Shown: piece after piece, positions 32,712 to 41,378 of the stretch
How positions within the stretch are numbered: position 1 is the first letter of the stretch
Layout of the letters: the number at the start of each line of letters is the position of its first letter
Assembly (NCBI GenBank): GCA_041674385.1
Contig: JBAYVU010000004.1
Span: forward strand, 1-64,000
From: JACRAR01 sp041674385
GTDB taxonomy: Bacteria; Pseudomonadota; Gammaproteobacteria; Burkholderiales; Rhodocyclaceae
Length of the DNA stretch: 64,000 nt
Reading direction: 5' to 3'
Position numbers and translations under genes: made by a program
The notes under the pieces: model-generated
Told to the model about the DNA's origin: nothing
Database searches by the model: none
The model's input: only the letters and a program-made list of their open reading frames with translations

Positions 32712-35700
32712 TCACTCGCCGCCCGGGTTCAGGCGCCACTGCTTGACCAGCGCGTAGATGGCCGGAATAACGATGAGTGTGAGCACGGTCGAGGAAATCA
32801 TCCCGCCCACCATCGGCGCAGCGATGCGGCTCATGACTTCGGAGCCCGTGCCGGTGCCCCACATGATCGGCAACAGGCCGGCCATGATGGCCACCACGGT
32901 CATCATCTTCGGGCGCACGCGTTCGACGGCGCCTTCCATGACCGCCTCATAGAGGTCGCCGACATTTGGCGATCGTCCGGCTGCGCGACATGTCGCCTTG
33001 ACTGCTTCCCAGGCATGATCAAGGTAGATCAGCATCACCACGCCGGTTTCGGCCGCCACCCCGGCCAGCGCGATGAAGCCGACCGCCACCGCCACCGAGA
33101 GGTTGTAGTGGAGCAGCCACATCAGCCACACGCCGCCAACCAGGGCGAAAGGCACCGAAAGCATGACGATGATGGTTTCGGTCAGGCGCCGGAAATTCAG
33201 ATAAAGCAGCAGGAAAATAATCAATAGTGTCACTGGGATGACGATCTTCATCTTCTCGATAGCCCGCTCCATGTACTCGAACTGGCCGCTCCAGGTGATG
33301 TAGAAGCCGGGCGGGAATTTGACTTGTTGCGCGACCGCCTTCTTTGCGTCGGCCACATAACCGCCGATGTCGCGCTCGCGGATATCCACGTAGATGTAGG
33401 CCGAGAGCAGCGCGTTCTCGGTGCGTATGCCGGGCGTACCCTTGGCGACTTCGACCTTGGCCACCTGGCCAAGCGGGATCATCGCGCCGTCCATGATTGG
33501 TACCAGCACCTCTCGGGCGATCTGCTGCGGGTCGGAGCGCAACTCACGCGGGTAGCGAACGGTCACGCCGAAGCGCTCGCGGCCTTCAACGGTCGTCGTC
33601 ACCATCTCGCCACCCAGCGCGGTACCTATAACATCCTGCAGGTCACCAACGGCCAAACCATAGCGTGCCAATTGCTCGCGGTCCGGTTCAATGTTGAGGT
33701 AATAACCGCCGGTGATGCGCTCTGCAAAGGCGCTGGTGGTGCCGGGAACAGTCTTCACCACGGCTTCGATCTGCTTGGCGAGTTTCTCCATCTCGTCCAG
33801 ATTCTTGCCGAACACCTTGATGCCGATCGGCGTGCGGATGCCCGTCGACAGCATGTCGATGCGCGCCTTGATCGGCATGGTCCAGGCGTTGGAGATGCCG
33901 GGAAATTGCAGGGCCTTGTCCAGCTCTGCGATCAACTCGTCGGTGGTCATACCCGCCCGCCATTCGGATTCCGGCTTGAGGTTGATCACCGTTTCGAACA
34001 TCTCGGTCGGCGCTGGATCGGTCGCGGTGTTGGCCCGTCCCGCCTTGCCATAGACCGAAGCCACCTCTGGGAAGCTCTTGATGATCTTGTCCTGCGTTTG
34101 CAGAATCTCCGCGGCCTTGGTGATCGACATGCCGGGCAAGGATGCCGGCATGTAGAACAGCGTGCCCTCGTTGAGCGTCGGCATGAACTCGGAGCCGAGT
34201 TTCGATGCTGGGTAAACCGAGACGCCTAGGGCCATCACAGCCAGAAGAATGGTCAGCTTCTTCCAGCGCATCACCCCGGCGATGATTGGCCGATAGATCC
34301 AGATCAGGAAGCGATTCACCGGATTCCTGGCTTCCGGCATGATCTTGCCGCGGATGAACAGCATCATCAGCACGGGCACCAGGGTGACCGAAAGTATCGC
34401 TGCGCCGGCCATGGAGAAAGTCTTAGTATAGGCCAGAGGCGAGAACAATCGCCCCTCCTGACCCTCCAAGCTGAACACCGGCAGGAAGGAGACGGTGATG
34501 ATCAGCAGCGAGAAAAACAGCGCCGGCCCGACCTCCTTGCAGGCCGCAATCATGGCTTCGGTCCGCGATTCTCCTTCCTTGAGCCGCTCCAGATGCTTGT
34601 GGGCGTTCTCGATCATGACGATGGCCGCGTCGATCATGGCACCGATGGCAATGGCGATACCGCCCAAACTCATCAGGTTGGAGTTCATGCCCAAGAGGCG
34701 CATGGCGATGAAAGCCATCAACACGCCGACCGGAAGCATCAGGATCGCCACCAGGGCGCTGCGCACGTGCAGCAGAAAAACGATGCAGACCAGCGCGACG
34801 ATAACCGATTCCTCGGCCAGAGTGCGCTTCAAGGTGTCGATGGCGCGGTGGATGAGTTCGGAGCGGTCATACACCGTCACGATGCTCACGCCCTCAGGCA
34901 GGCCGGCGGAGATTTCCACGATCTTTTCCTTGAGGTTGTGGATCACCTCCAGCGCATTCTGCCCGTAGCGCGCCATGGCGATGCCCGACACCACTTCGCC
35001 CTCGCCGTTGAGTTCGGTCAGCCCACGTCGCTCGTCCGGGGCGAGTTCCACCCGGGCGATGTCACGGATCAGGACCGGAGTCCCCTTGTCAGTCTTCACT
35101 ACCAGCATTTCGATGTCGTTCTTGCCGCGCAGATAGCCCTTGCCGCGCACCATGTACTCGGTCTCCGCCATCTCGATGACGCGGCCGCCGACGTCGCGGT
35201 TGGAGTCACGGATCGCTTGCGTGACTTTCATCAGGGGAATGCCGTAAGCGCGCAACTTGGTGGGATCGACGGTCACCTGGTAGGTCTGGACAAAGCCGCC
35301 GATCGAAGCGACCTCGGCCACACCCTGCGCCTTAGTCAACTGGTAGCGTACGTACCAGTCCTGGATGGTGCGCAACTCGGCCAGCGTCTTGTCTTTGGCC
35401 AGCAGCACATATTGGTAAACCCAGCCAACCCCCGTGGCATCTGGGCCGATCTGCGGCGTCACGCCCTTGGGCATGCGGCCCGAGGCGAAGTTGAGATACT
35501 CCAGGACCCGCGAACGCGCCCAGTAGATGTCGGTGCCGTCTTCGAAAATGATGTAGACGAAGGAGGCGCCGAAGAACGAGAAGCCACGCACTACTTTGGA
35601 CTTGGGCACCGAAAGCATCGAGGTGGTGAGCGGATAAGTCACTTGATCCTCGACGACTTGCGGCGCCTGGCCGGGATACTCGGTGTAGACGATGACCTGC

Positions 35701-35834
35701 ACATCCGACAGGTCGGGCAAGGCATCGATGGGAGTCTTGAGGACCGCGTAAATGCCACCGATCACGACGAACAAGGTGGCGAGTAAAACCAGGAAAGTAT
35801 TCCTGCTCGACCAATCGATGATTTTGCTGAGCAT
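32712..35834 (-). CDS. cusA: CusA-type copper/silver RND efflux pump
   Basis: Inner-membrane HME-RND transporter that exports Cu+/Ag+ by proton antiport. The 1040-residue product starts MLSKIIDWSSRNTFLVLLAT and has 12 helices in the usual arrangement, two large periplasmic loops, and the methionine-bearing segment KARIDMLSTGIRTPIGIKVF characteristic of CusA rather than CzcA. IAIGAMIDAAIVMIENAHKH carries the proton-relay acid. It is the last gene of cusF-cusC-cusB-cusA, 24 bases after cusB. Confidence 0.94.
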   Translation of the reverse strand: MLSKIIDWSSRNTFLVLLATLFVVIGGIYAVLKTPIDALPDLSDVQVIVYTEYPGQAPQVVEDQVTYPLTTSMLSVPKSKVVRGFSFFGASFVYIIFEDGTDIYWARSRVLEYLNFASGRMPKGVTPQIGPDATGVGWVYQYVLLAKDKTLAELRTIQDWYVRYQLTKAQGVAEVASIGGFVQTYQVTVDPTKLRAYGIPLMKVTQAIRDSNRDVGGRVIEMAETEYMVRGKGYLRGKNDIEMLVVKTDKGTPVLIRDIARVELAPDERRGLTELNGEGEVVSGIAMARYGQNALEVIHNLKEKIVEISAGLPEGVSIVTVYDRSELIHRAIDTLKRTLAEESVIVALVCIVFLLHVRSALVAILMLPVGVLMAFIAMRLLGMNSNLMSLGGIAIAIGAMIDAAIVMIENAHKHLERLKEGESRTEAMIAACKEVGPALFFSLLIITVSFLPVFSLEGQEGRLFSPLAYTKTFSMAGAAILSVTLVPVLMMLFIRGKIMPEARNPVNRFLIWIYRPIIAGVMRWKKLTILLAVMALGVSVYPASKLGSEFMPTLNEGTLFYMPASLPGMSITKAAEILQTQDKIIKSFPEVASVYGKAGRANTATDPAPTEMFETVINLKPESEWRAGMTTDELIAELDKALQFPGISNAWTMPIKARIDMLSTGIRTPIGIKVFGKNLDEMEKLAKQIEAVVKTVPGTTSAFAERITGGYYLNIEPDREQLARYGLAVGDLQDVIGTALGGEMVTTTVEGRERFGVTVRYPRELRSDPQQIAREVLVPIMDGAMIPLGQVAKVEVAKGTPGIRTENALLSAYIYVDIRERDIGGYVADAKKAVAQQVKFPPGFYITWSGQFEYMERAIEKMKIVIPVTLLIIFLLLYLNFRRLTETIIVMLSVPFALVGGVWLMWLLHYNLSVAVAVGFIALAGVAAETGVVMLIYLDHAWEAVKATCRAAGRSPNVGDLYEAVMEGAVERVRPKMMTVVAIMAGLLPIMWGTGTGSEVMSRIAAPMVGGMISSTVLTLIVIPAIYALVKQWRLNPGGE

Positions 35835-35858
35835 GAGGTTTCCTGACTCAGTGGCCGC

Positions 35859-37499
35859 TTAGTGGCCAGTGCGCGCCGCAGAACGCGCAGCACCCGTGCC
35901 TTCGAGCTTGATGATCACCCACTCGCCGGGGTTCCGTTCAATGAAGGTAAATGCCACCGTGGCACCGGTCTTGAGGCTGCCCAGCAGCCCGGAATTGGCG
36001 AGTACGAAATCCATCGTCATGCCCGGCCATTTGAGGCTGGCCACCGTACCATGCGCGATCGTCAGCGTCCCGGCTTGAGCATCGATGGCTTCGATCTTGC
36101 CTTCGGCCTGGTGACTGGCGCCCTTGGCGGCAGGTGCTGCGTTCTCCGCTACTGCTTCCGCCTTCGGTGCCGCGTTGTGGGCAGAATGGCCAAAGCCACC
36201 GACAACGGCCTTCAGATTGCTCTCGGCATCGATCAGGAAGTTGGCGGCAACTACTACCGGTTCGCCGTCATTGACTCCTTCCGTGACTTCAACATAGTCG
36301 TCGTTGCGGGCACCGAGTTTGACTTCGCGTGGCTCGTAACGCCCCTCCTTGAGTTGAACTAGGACGATCTGACGCGTGCCGCTATCGATGGCGGCCGAGA
36401 CAGGTATCGTGACGACCTTGGTCTTCCCGCCGACGGCAAGTTCCATCTGGGCGAACATGCCGGGCTTGAGTAATTGCCCCGGATTGGCGAGTTCCACGCG
36501 GACTTGGACGGTGCGGGTCTCGGCCTTCAGCGTCGGGTAGACGTAAGTGATGGCGCCCTCGAAGACCTTGTCCGGATAGGCATTGATCTTGATCTGGGCC
36601 TTGGCGCCGGGCTTCACCAATCCGATGTCCTGCTCGAAAACGTCGGCGACGATCCACACCGCGGACAGGTCAGCGATCTGGTAGAGCGCTTCGCCGGGCA
36701 TGAAGCGCATGCCTTGCACGGCTTTCTTCTCGGTTACGATGCCGTTGACTGGCGAACGGAATGTTAAGGTGCGTTTCGCCTCGCCTGACCTAGTAAGCGC
36801 TTTCACCTGCTCCTCCGAGATGTCCCAGTTCTTGAGACGCGCGAGGCTGGCGTCAGCCAACTGTTTCATACTGTTCTGCGCTTCACCGCCGGCTTCCTTG
36901 AGGGACTGGACGCCCTGGATGGCGATGGCGTATTCGCGTTGGGCCGAGACCAGTTCCGGACTGTAGACCTCGAATAGTGGCTGTCCTTTGGTCACCGCCT
37001 GCCCCGTGACATTGACGCGCAGTCGCTCGACGTACCCCTCGAACTTGGGAGCGATGGTGTAGAGGCGGCGTTCATCGGGCTCAATGCGTCCGGCGGCGCG
37101 GACAATTTTGTCCAGTGTGCGCAAACTGGTCGCTTCGGTCCTGACGCCGAGCTTCTGCACTTTCTCTGTGCTGATCTTGATCAGGTTAGCGGAACCCGGA
37201 GCCCTCTCGTCGCCACCCTCCTCACCTTCGAAGACCGCGATGTAGTCCATGCCCATCGGGTCTTTCTTCGGTGTCGGTGAGGTGTCGGTCAGACCCATCG
37301 GGTTGCGGTAGTAGAGCGGCTTGCGTTCTTTCTTGGCGTCGGCGGACGCAGCCGCTGATGTGGCCGGGGCAACCCCGTATTCGCCGCCGCCGTTGCGCGT
37401 CCCGATCCAATACCCCCCACCCGCTGCCAATGCCGCCACGACGATAGCAGCCGCGATTCCCGTTCCCAGTCTCACCCCAATAGGATTCCCTTTGGTCAT
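35859..37499 (-). CDS. cusB: CusB-type periplasmic adaptor with N-terminal metal-binding and C-terminal CusF domains
   Basis: Membrane-fusion protein linking CusA to the outer-membrane channel. The 546-residue product has an N-terminal membrane anchor (about 13-32) and a heavy-metal-binding segment (YYRNPMGLTDTSPTPKKDPM). The hairpin, lipoyl and beta-barrel domains follow at about 115-430. A C-terminal domain at about 465-540 has the CusF fold motif LTIAHGTVASLKWPGMTM and keeps the His, Trp and two Met copper ligands. Its ATG overlaps the cusC stop by four bases (37496-37499). Confidence 0.93.
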   Translation of the reverse strand: MTKGNPIGVRLGTGIAAAIVVAALAAGGGYWIGTRNGGGEYGVAPATSAAASADAKKERKPLYYRNPMGLTDTSPTPKKDPMGMDYIAVFEGEEGGDERAPGSANLIKISTEKVQKLGVRTEATSLRTLDKIVRAAGRIEPDERRLYTIAPKFEGYVERLRVNVTGQAVTKGQPLFEVYSPELVSAQREYAIAIQGVQSLKEAGGEAQNSMKQLADASLARLKNWDISEEQVKALTRSGEAKRTLTFRSPVNGIVTEKKAVQGMRFMPGEALYQIADLSAVWIVADVFEQDIGLVKPGAKAQIKINAYPDKVFEGAITYVYPTLKAETRTVQVRVELANPGQLLKPGMFAQMELAVGGKTKVVTIPVSAAIDSGTRQIVLVQLKEGRYEPREVKLGARNDDYVEVTEGVNDGEPVVVAANFLIDAESNLKAVVGGFGHSAHNAAPKAEAVAENAAPAAKGASHQAEGKIEAIDAQAGTLTIAHGTVASLKWPGMTMDFVLANSGLLGSLKTGATVAFTFIERNPGEWVIIKLEGTGAARSAARTGH

Positions 37500-38779
37500 A
37501 TATCTTCCCCGACTAGTCGTTCGATGTCGGCCAGCCGCCCCTGCTGCTCGGCCTGGGCCTTGATGATGTCCTGCTTGGCCTTGAGGATTTGCCGTTGCGC
37601 ATCAAGCAGGGTGGCGAAATCCACCTTGCCGGTCTCGTAGCCCGCGAGCGCTGCCTGGTAGGTCAGTTCGGCCTGCGGCAACAGGCTGGTTTGCGCCTGT
37701 TTTTCCACGCGCCGCGCCGCATCGATGGCGAACAGGCTCTCGGCAAGTTCGGCCAGCAATTGGTTGGCGCTGGCCTCCTTGCGAGCCCGCGCGGCATCGA
37801 GCATCTTTTCCGTCTCGCGCTCCAGGCTGCGGCGGCTTTCCTGTTGCAACGGAATGTTGAACTCGAACATCAGTTCCCACTCGTTCACACGGTTGCGCGT
37901 CTGGATCGGCGAGACGCCGACGGTGATGTCCGGATAGCGATTGCGGTAGGTCAGGTCGCGGGTCTTCTCCGCGGCACGAATGCGGGCGTCGTCGGCGAAC
38001 AACTGCGGATTTTTGCTGCGGACCCGCTCCTCCAGCGCCGCAAAGTCGAGCCTGGCCGCCGCGGGAATCGAACGCAGGCGTTCCGGCGCGGCCAACGGCG
38101 ACTGGGCGGAACGCCCCAGCAGCGCATTGATGCGAGAACTTGCATGGTGGTGGTCGGTCTCCATCTGGATCAGCTCGTTCTGCATGGCGGTGCGCTCCAC
38201 CTGGACGCGGATCGCATCCTGCTGCGGGACCAGCCCGCCGGCATAGCGTACCTGGGTGATGCGTTCGATCCCGTCGATCAGCTCGATGACCTCCCGCGTC
38301 AGCCGGAGCAGCCGCGCCACGGCGAAGTATTGGGCGTAAGCCGTCTTGATCCGCGCCGCCTGTTCGGTCCAGGTGACAGCGGCCTTGCCCTTGGCCGCAT
38401 CAGCCTCCGCTGCGGCCGCTTCACGCTTGAGGCCGCGCTTGCCCCAGAACGGCAGCGGCTGGATCAAAGTGTATTTGGTGCTGCCGACGCGATTCGGCAG
38501 AATATTGGGATTGGCGTCCGCACCGAAATTGGTGACGTTCTGCAATTCGGTGCGCAGCACCGGGTCGGGCAACGCACCGGCAGGCTGAACGCGTTCACCG
38601 GCCGCTTCGGCTTCCAGGCGCGTGGCGATGAATTCCGGGTTGCGTTCGCGCGCATAAACCAGCAGCTCGTCGACGCCGGCGCCGAGAAGCGGTTCGTTGG
38701 CTGGTCCAGCCTGAGCCGGTGCGACGGCAAGGCAGGCAACCAACAGGATCGCCAGCGTCGGCTTGGAAAAATGCCTCAT
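37496..38779 (-). CDS. cusC: CusC-type outer-membrane efflux channel
   Basis: TolC-family outer-membrane protein of 427 residues. It has a signal peptide (ILLVACLAVAPAQAGPA) and two long helical repeats with the usual pseudo-symmetry (for example ARERNPEFIATRLEAEAAGE and VRSKNPQLFADDARIRAAEK). GGAGG lies 5 bases before the ATG. No lipobox cysteine is seen, unlike E. coli CusC. It is co-transcribed between cusF and cusB. Confidence 0.9.
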   Translation of the reverse strand: MRHFSKPTLAILLVACLAVAPAQAGPANEPLLGAGVDELLVYARERNPEFIATRLEAEAAGERVQPAGALPDPVLRTELQNVTNFGADANPNILPNRVGSTKYTLIQPLPFWGKRGLKREAAAAEADAAKGKAAVTWTEQAARIKTAYAQYFAVARLLRLTREVIELIDGIERITQVRYAGGLVPQQDAIRVQVERTAMQNELIQMETDHHHASSRINALLGRSAQSPLAAPERLRSIPAAARLDFAALEERVRSKNPQLFADDARIRAAEKTRDLTYRNRYPDITVGVSPIQTRNRVNEWELMFEFNIPLQQESRRSLERETEKMLDAARARKEASANQLLAELAESLFAIDAARRVEKQAQTSLLPQAELTYQAALAGYETGKVDFATLLDAQRQILKAKQDIIKAQAEQQGRLADIERLVGEDI

Positions 38780-38814
38780 GCAACCTCCGGAAGAATCAAA
38801 GCGCCGCCGCTATG

Positions 38815-39153
38815 TTAGCGTACCGGCTCAAGATGGACGATGGTCGCGGCGCCCTTGAGGTTCTCCTCGACGAAACGGATACGGTCGCCTGGTTTCACCC
38901 GCTCCAGCCAGCCCGGATCCTTGACGCTGAATGCCATGGTCATAGCCGGCATGCCGTTGGGCAGGGGGCCATGGGATACCGTCAGCTTGCCGGCGGCCTT
39001 GTCCACCTTCTTCACGGTACCATCCGTCATTGCGGCATCGGCCTGGTTTGCTACCATCGGCATGGCATGGTGATGTTCTTCATGGTTGTCCGCGGCCAGT
39101 GCGGACAGGGGAAGCGCCAGGGACGCTACGGCAAGAAATAACCCTTGTTTCAC
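38815..39153 (-). CDS. cusF: CusF-like periplasmic copper-binding protein
   Basis: Small metallochaperone of 112 residues with a signal peptide ending LALPLSALAAD and a His-rich mature N-terminus (NHEEHHHAMP). The CusF fold motif is LTVSHGPLPNGMPAMTMAF: His and the Met-x-Met ligands are present, but the Trp that caps the metal in E. coli CusF is replaced by Met (GMPAM in place of WPxM). The start is GTG with GGAGG 8 bases upstream. It is the first gene of the minus-strand operon, directly behind the operator dyad. Confidence 0.85.
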   Translation of the reverse strand: MKQGLFLAVASLALPLSALAADNHEEHHHAMPMVANQADAAMTDGTVKKVDKAAGKLTVSHGPLPNGMPAMTMAFSVKDPGWLERVKPGDRIRFVEENLKGAATIVHLEPVR

Positions 39154-39226
39154 GAGAGATACCTCCGTAACAATGATTGAATACCGGCACCAGTATGCAA
39201 AAGGGAAACCGACACGGAGCTGACTT

Positions 39227-39250
39227 GAAGATTACATTTCGGTAATCTTC
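39227..39250. promoter_or_regulatory. 24-bp inverted repeat, probable CusR operator between cusF and cusR
   Basis: GAAGATTAC (39227-39235) and GTAATCTTC (39242-39250) are perfect 9-bp complements around a 6-base centre, in the 147-base gap between the divergent cusF and cusR genes. The ATTAC/GTAAT half-sites resemble heavy-metal response regulator (CopR/CusR) boxes. It could serve both promoters. Confidence 0.7.
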
Positions 39251-39300
39251 GCCAAAGCTTTCCGCGCCAAACCAAAATAGCCATTCATGGGAGCGCAGGC

Positions 39301-39978
39301 ATGAAAATCCTCGTCGTCGAAGATGAGCCGAAGACCGGGAATTACCTCAAACAGGGCCTGGAAGAAGCCGGTTTCGTCGTCGACCTGGCGCGCGATGGCC
39401 CCGACGGGCTTCATCTCGCGACGACCGAAGACTACGACCTGGCGGTTCTGGACGTCATGCTGCCCGGCATCGACGGCTGGCAGGTGTTGCGGGGCATACG
39501 CAAGGCGGGGAAAGAGATGCCGGTACTCTTCCTGACCGCGCGGGACGAGGTCGACGATCGGGTCAAAGGTCTGGAACTCGGGGCCGACGACTATCTCGTC
39601 AAGCCTTTCGCTTTTTCAGAACTGCTGGCGCGCGTGAGGACCTTGCTGCGGCGCGGCGCAAAAGCCAAGGAGTCCGACATCCTGCGGGCGGCCGACCTCG
39701 AACTCGACCTGATGCGCCGCCGGGTCGTGCGCGCGGGCAAGCGCATCGATCTGACCGCGAAGGAGTTCGCTTTGCTGGAACTCCTGCTGCGCCGCCAAGG
39801 CGAAGTCCTGCCCCGGTCGCTGATCGCTTCCCAGGTATGGGACATGAACTTCGACAGCGACACCAATGTGATCGAGGTTGCCATCCGACGCTTGCGGGTC
39901 AAGGTGGACGATGGCTTCGAGCCGAAACTGATCCACACGGTGCGCGGCATGGGCTACGTGCTGGAGATCGCGGCGTGA
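39301..39978 (+). CDS. cusR: heavy-metal response regulator (CusR/CopR type)
   Basis: OmpR-family regulator of 225 residues: a receiver domain with phospho-acceptor D51 (LAVLDVMLPG), conserved Lys in DDYLVKPFAFSELLAR, and a winged-helix DNA-binding domain (about 125-222) ending IEVAIRRLRVKVDDGF. It presumably binds the dyad 51 bases upstream of its own start and activates both the efflux operon and itself. The stop overlaps the GTG of the kinase gene. Confidence 0.94.
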   Translation: MKILVVEDEPKTGNYLKQGLEEAGFVVDLARDGPDGLHLATTEDYDLAVLDVMLPGIDGWQVLRGIRKAGKEMPVLFLTARDEVDDRVKGLELGADDYLVKPFAFSELLARVRTLLRRGAKAKESDILRAADLELDLMRRRVVRAGKRIDLTAKEFALLELLLRRQGEVLPRSLIASQVWDMNFDSDTNVIEVAIRRLRVKVDDGFEPKLIHTVRGMGYVLEIAA

Positions 39979-41366
39979 AGCGGCTGGGACATAAATCCCT
40001 GACCTTCCGGCTGACCCTGCTGTTCGCGGCGGTGTCGACCACCGTGCTGCTGCTGCTGGGGCTGCTGATCGGGACCCTGGTCGAACGACACTTCGAAGAG
40101 TTGGATATGGAGCTGCTCACCGGCAAGCTGGAATTCATTCAGCATGCCCTGTCCAGAGTCGGCTCCGGCCAGGACTTGGACGCGCTGCCGGGGATGTTGC
40201 GGGAATCGCTGGTCGGCCACCACGGCTTGGCGGTGATCGTGTTGGCGCCTGGCGGACAAGCTTTATTTTCGAGCGGCGATGCCGAGTTTCCCGAGGCACT
40301 GCTGTCCTCGGAGACTCGCAAGATATCCGTGCCGACGCTCTGGACCAACTCAGAAAACCGTCGCTTCCGCGGAGTTTCCGCAGCGGCACCCACCGGCATC
40401 AAGGATGCGCCGCCGGCCGTCGTGGCGATAGCCACAGATATCGCCCACCACGAACATTTCATGCACTCGTTTCAAATCGCGCTCTGGTCCGTCGTCGGCT
40501 TGGCGGCGCTGCTGACCGGCTTCCTCGGTTGGATCGCGGCGCGCCGGGGTCTTGCCCCGCTGCTGGAAATACGACAACGGGCGGCAAGCATCACGGCGAA
40601 CCGACTCGACCACCGGCTCTCGGTGACCTCGATACCTGTCGAACTGGCCGCGGTGGCCGAGACCTTGAACGACATGCTGGCTCGCCTGGAAGATTCATTC
40701 CGGCGCTTGTCGGATTTCTCCTCGGATCTCGCCCACGAGCTGCGCACCCCGGTCAGCAATCTGCTGACCCAGACCCAGGTCACTCTGTCGAAAAGCAGAA
40801 CGCCGGAAGAATACCGGGACGTACTGGCTTCCAACGCCGAGGAGTTCGAGCGGCTGTCGCGCATGATCGCCGACATGCTGTTCCTCGCCAAGGCTGACAA
40901 CGACCTGATGGTCCCGCATCGCGAGGAGGTGGACCTGATGGCTGAAGTGCAGGGGCTGTTCGAGTTTTACGAAGCCCTTGCCGAGGAAAAGAACATCCGC
41001 TTGACCTGCACCGGCAGCGGTAGCGTTTCCGGCGACCGGCTGATGCTGCGCAGGGCCGTCAGCAATCTTGTTTCGAACGCGATTCGCCACACCCCCAGCG
41101 GCGGGCGAATCGCCGTCCGCGTCGACGCTTCTGTCGGCACCGACATCACCGTCGCGGTGGAAAACAACGGAGAAACCCTGGCAGCCGAGCATTTGCCGAG
41201 ACTGTTTGAACGTTTCTACCGGGTGGATTCGTCGCGTCGGTACCTCGGCGAAGGGGCCGGACTGGGGCTGGCCATTACGCGCTGCATCGCGCGTGCGCAT
41301 GGCGGGGAAGCCTCTGTGCGCTCCGTGGATGGCGTCACCACGTTCGAGTTGCGTTTTCCCGCCTGA
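39975..41366 (+). CDS. cusS: heavy-metal sensor histidine kinase (CusS/CopS type)
   Basis: The 463-residue kinase has two membrane helices (about 13-35 and 165-188), a periplasmic sensor of about 130 residues and a HAMP domain. A HisKA domain follows with H254 in SSDLAHELRTPVSNLL, then an HATPase domain with NLVSNAIRHTPSGG and GLGLAITRCIA. The GTG at 39975 overlaps the cusR stop (GTGA) and gives a family-like start; a longer open frame inside cusR is not coding. It converges with murA, 12 bases between stops. Confidence 0.93.
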   Translation: MKRLGHKSLTFRLTLLFAAVSTTVLLLLGLLIGTLVERHFEELDMELLTGKLEFIQHALSRVGSGQDLDALPGMLRESLVGHHGLAVIVLAPGGQALFSSGDAEFPEALLSSETRKISVPTLWTNSENRRFRGVSAAAPTGIKDAPPAVVAIATDIAHHEHFMHSFQIALWSVVGLAALLTGFLGWIAARRGLAPLLEIRQRAASITANRLDHRLSVTSIPVELAAVAETLNDMLARLEDSFRRLSDFSSDLAHELRTPVSNLLTQTQVTLSKSRTPEEYRDVLASNAEEFERLSRMIADMLFLAKADNDLMVPHREEVDLMAEVQGLFEFYEALAEEKNIRLTCTGSGSVSGDRLMLRRAVSNLVSNAIRHTPSGGRIAVRVDASVGTDITVAVENNGETLAAEHLPRLFERFYRVDSSRRYLGEGAGLGLAITRCIARAHGGEASVRSVDGVTTFELRFPA

Positions 41367-41378
41367 CCTCCGCCCAGG

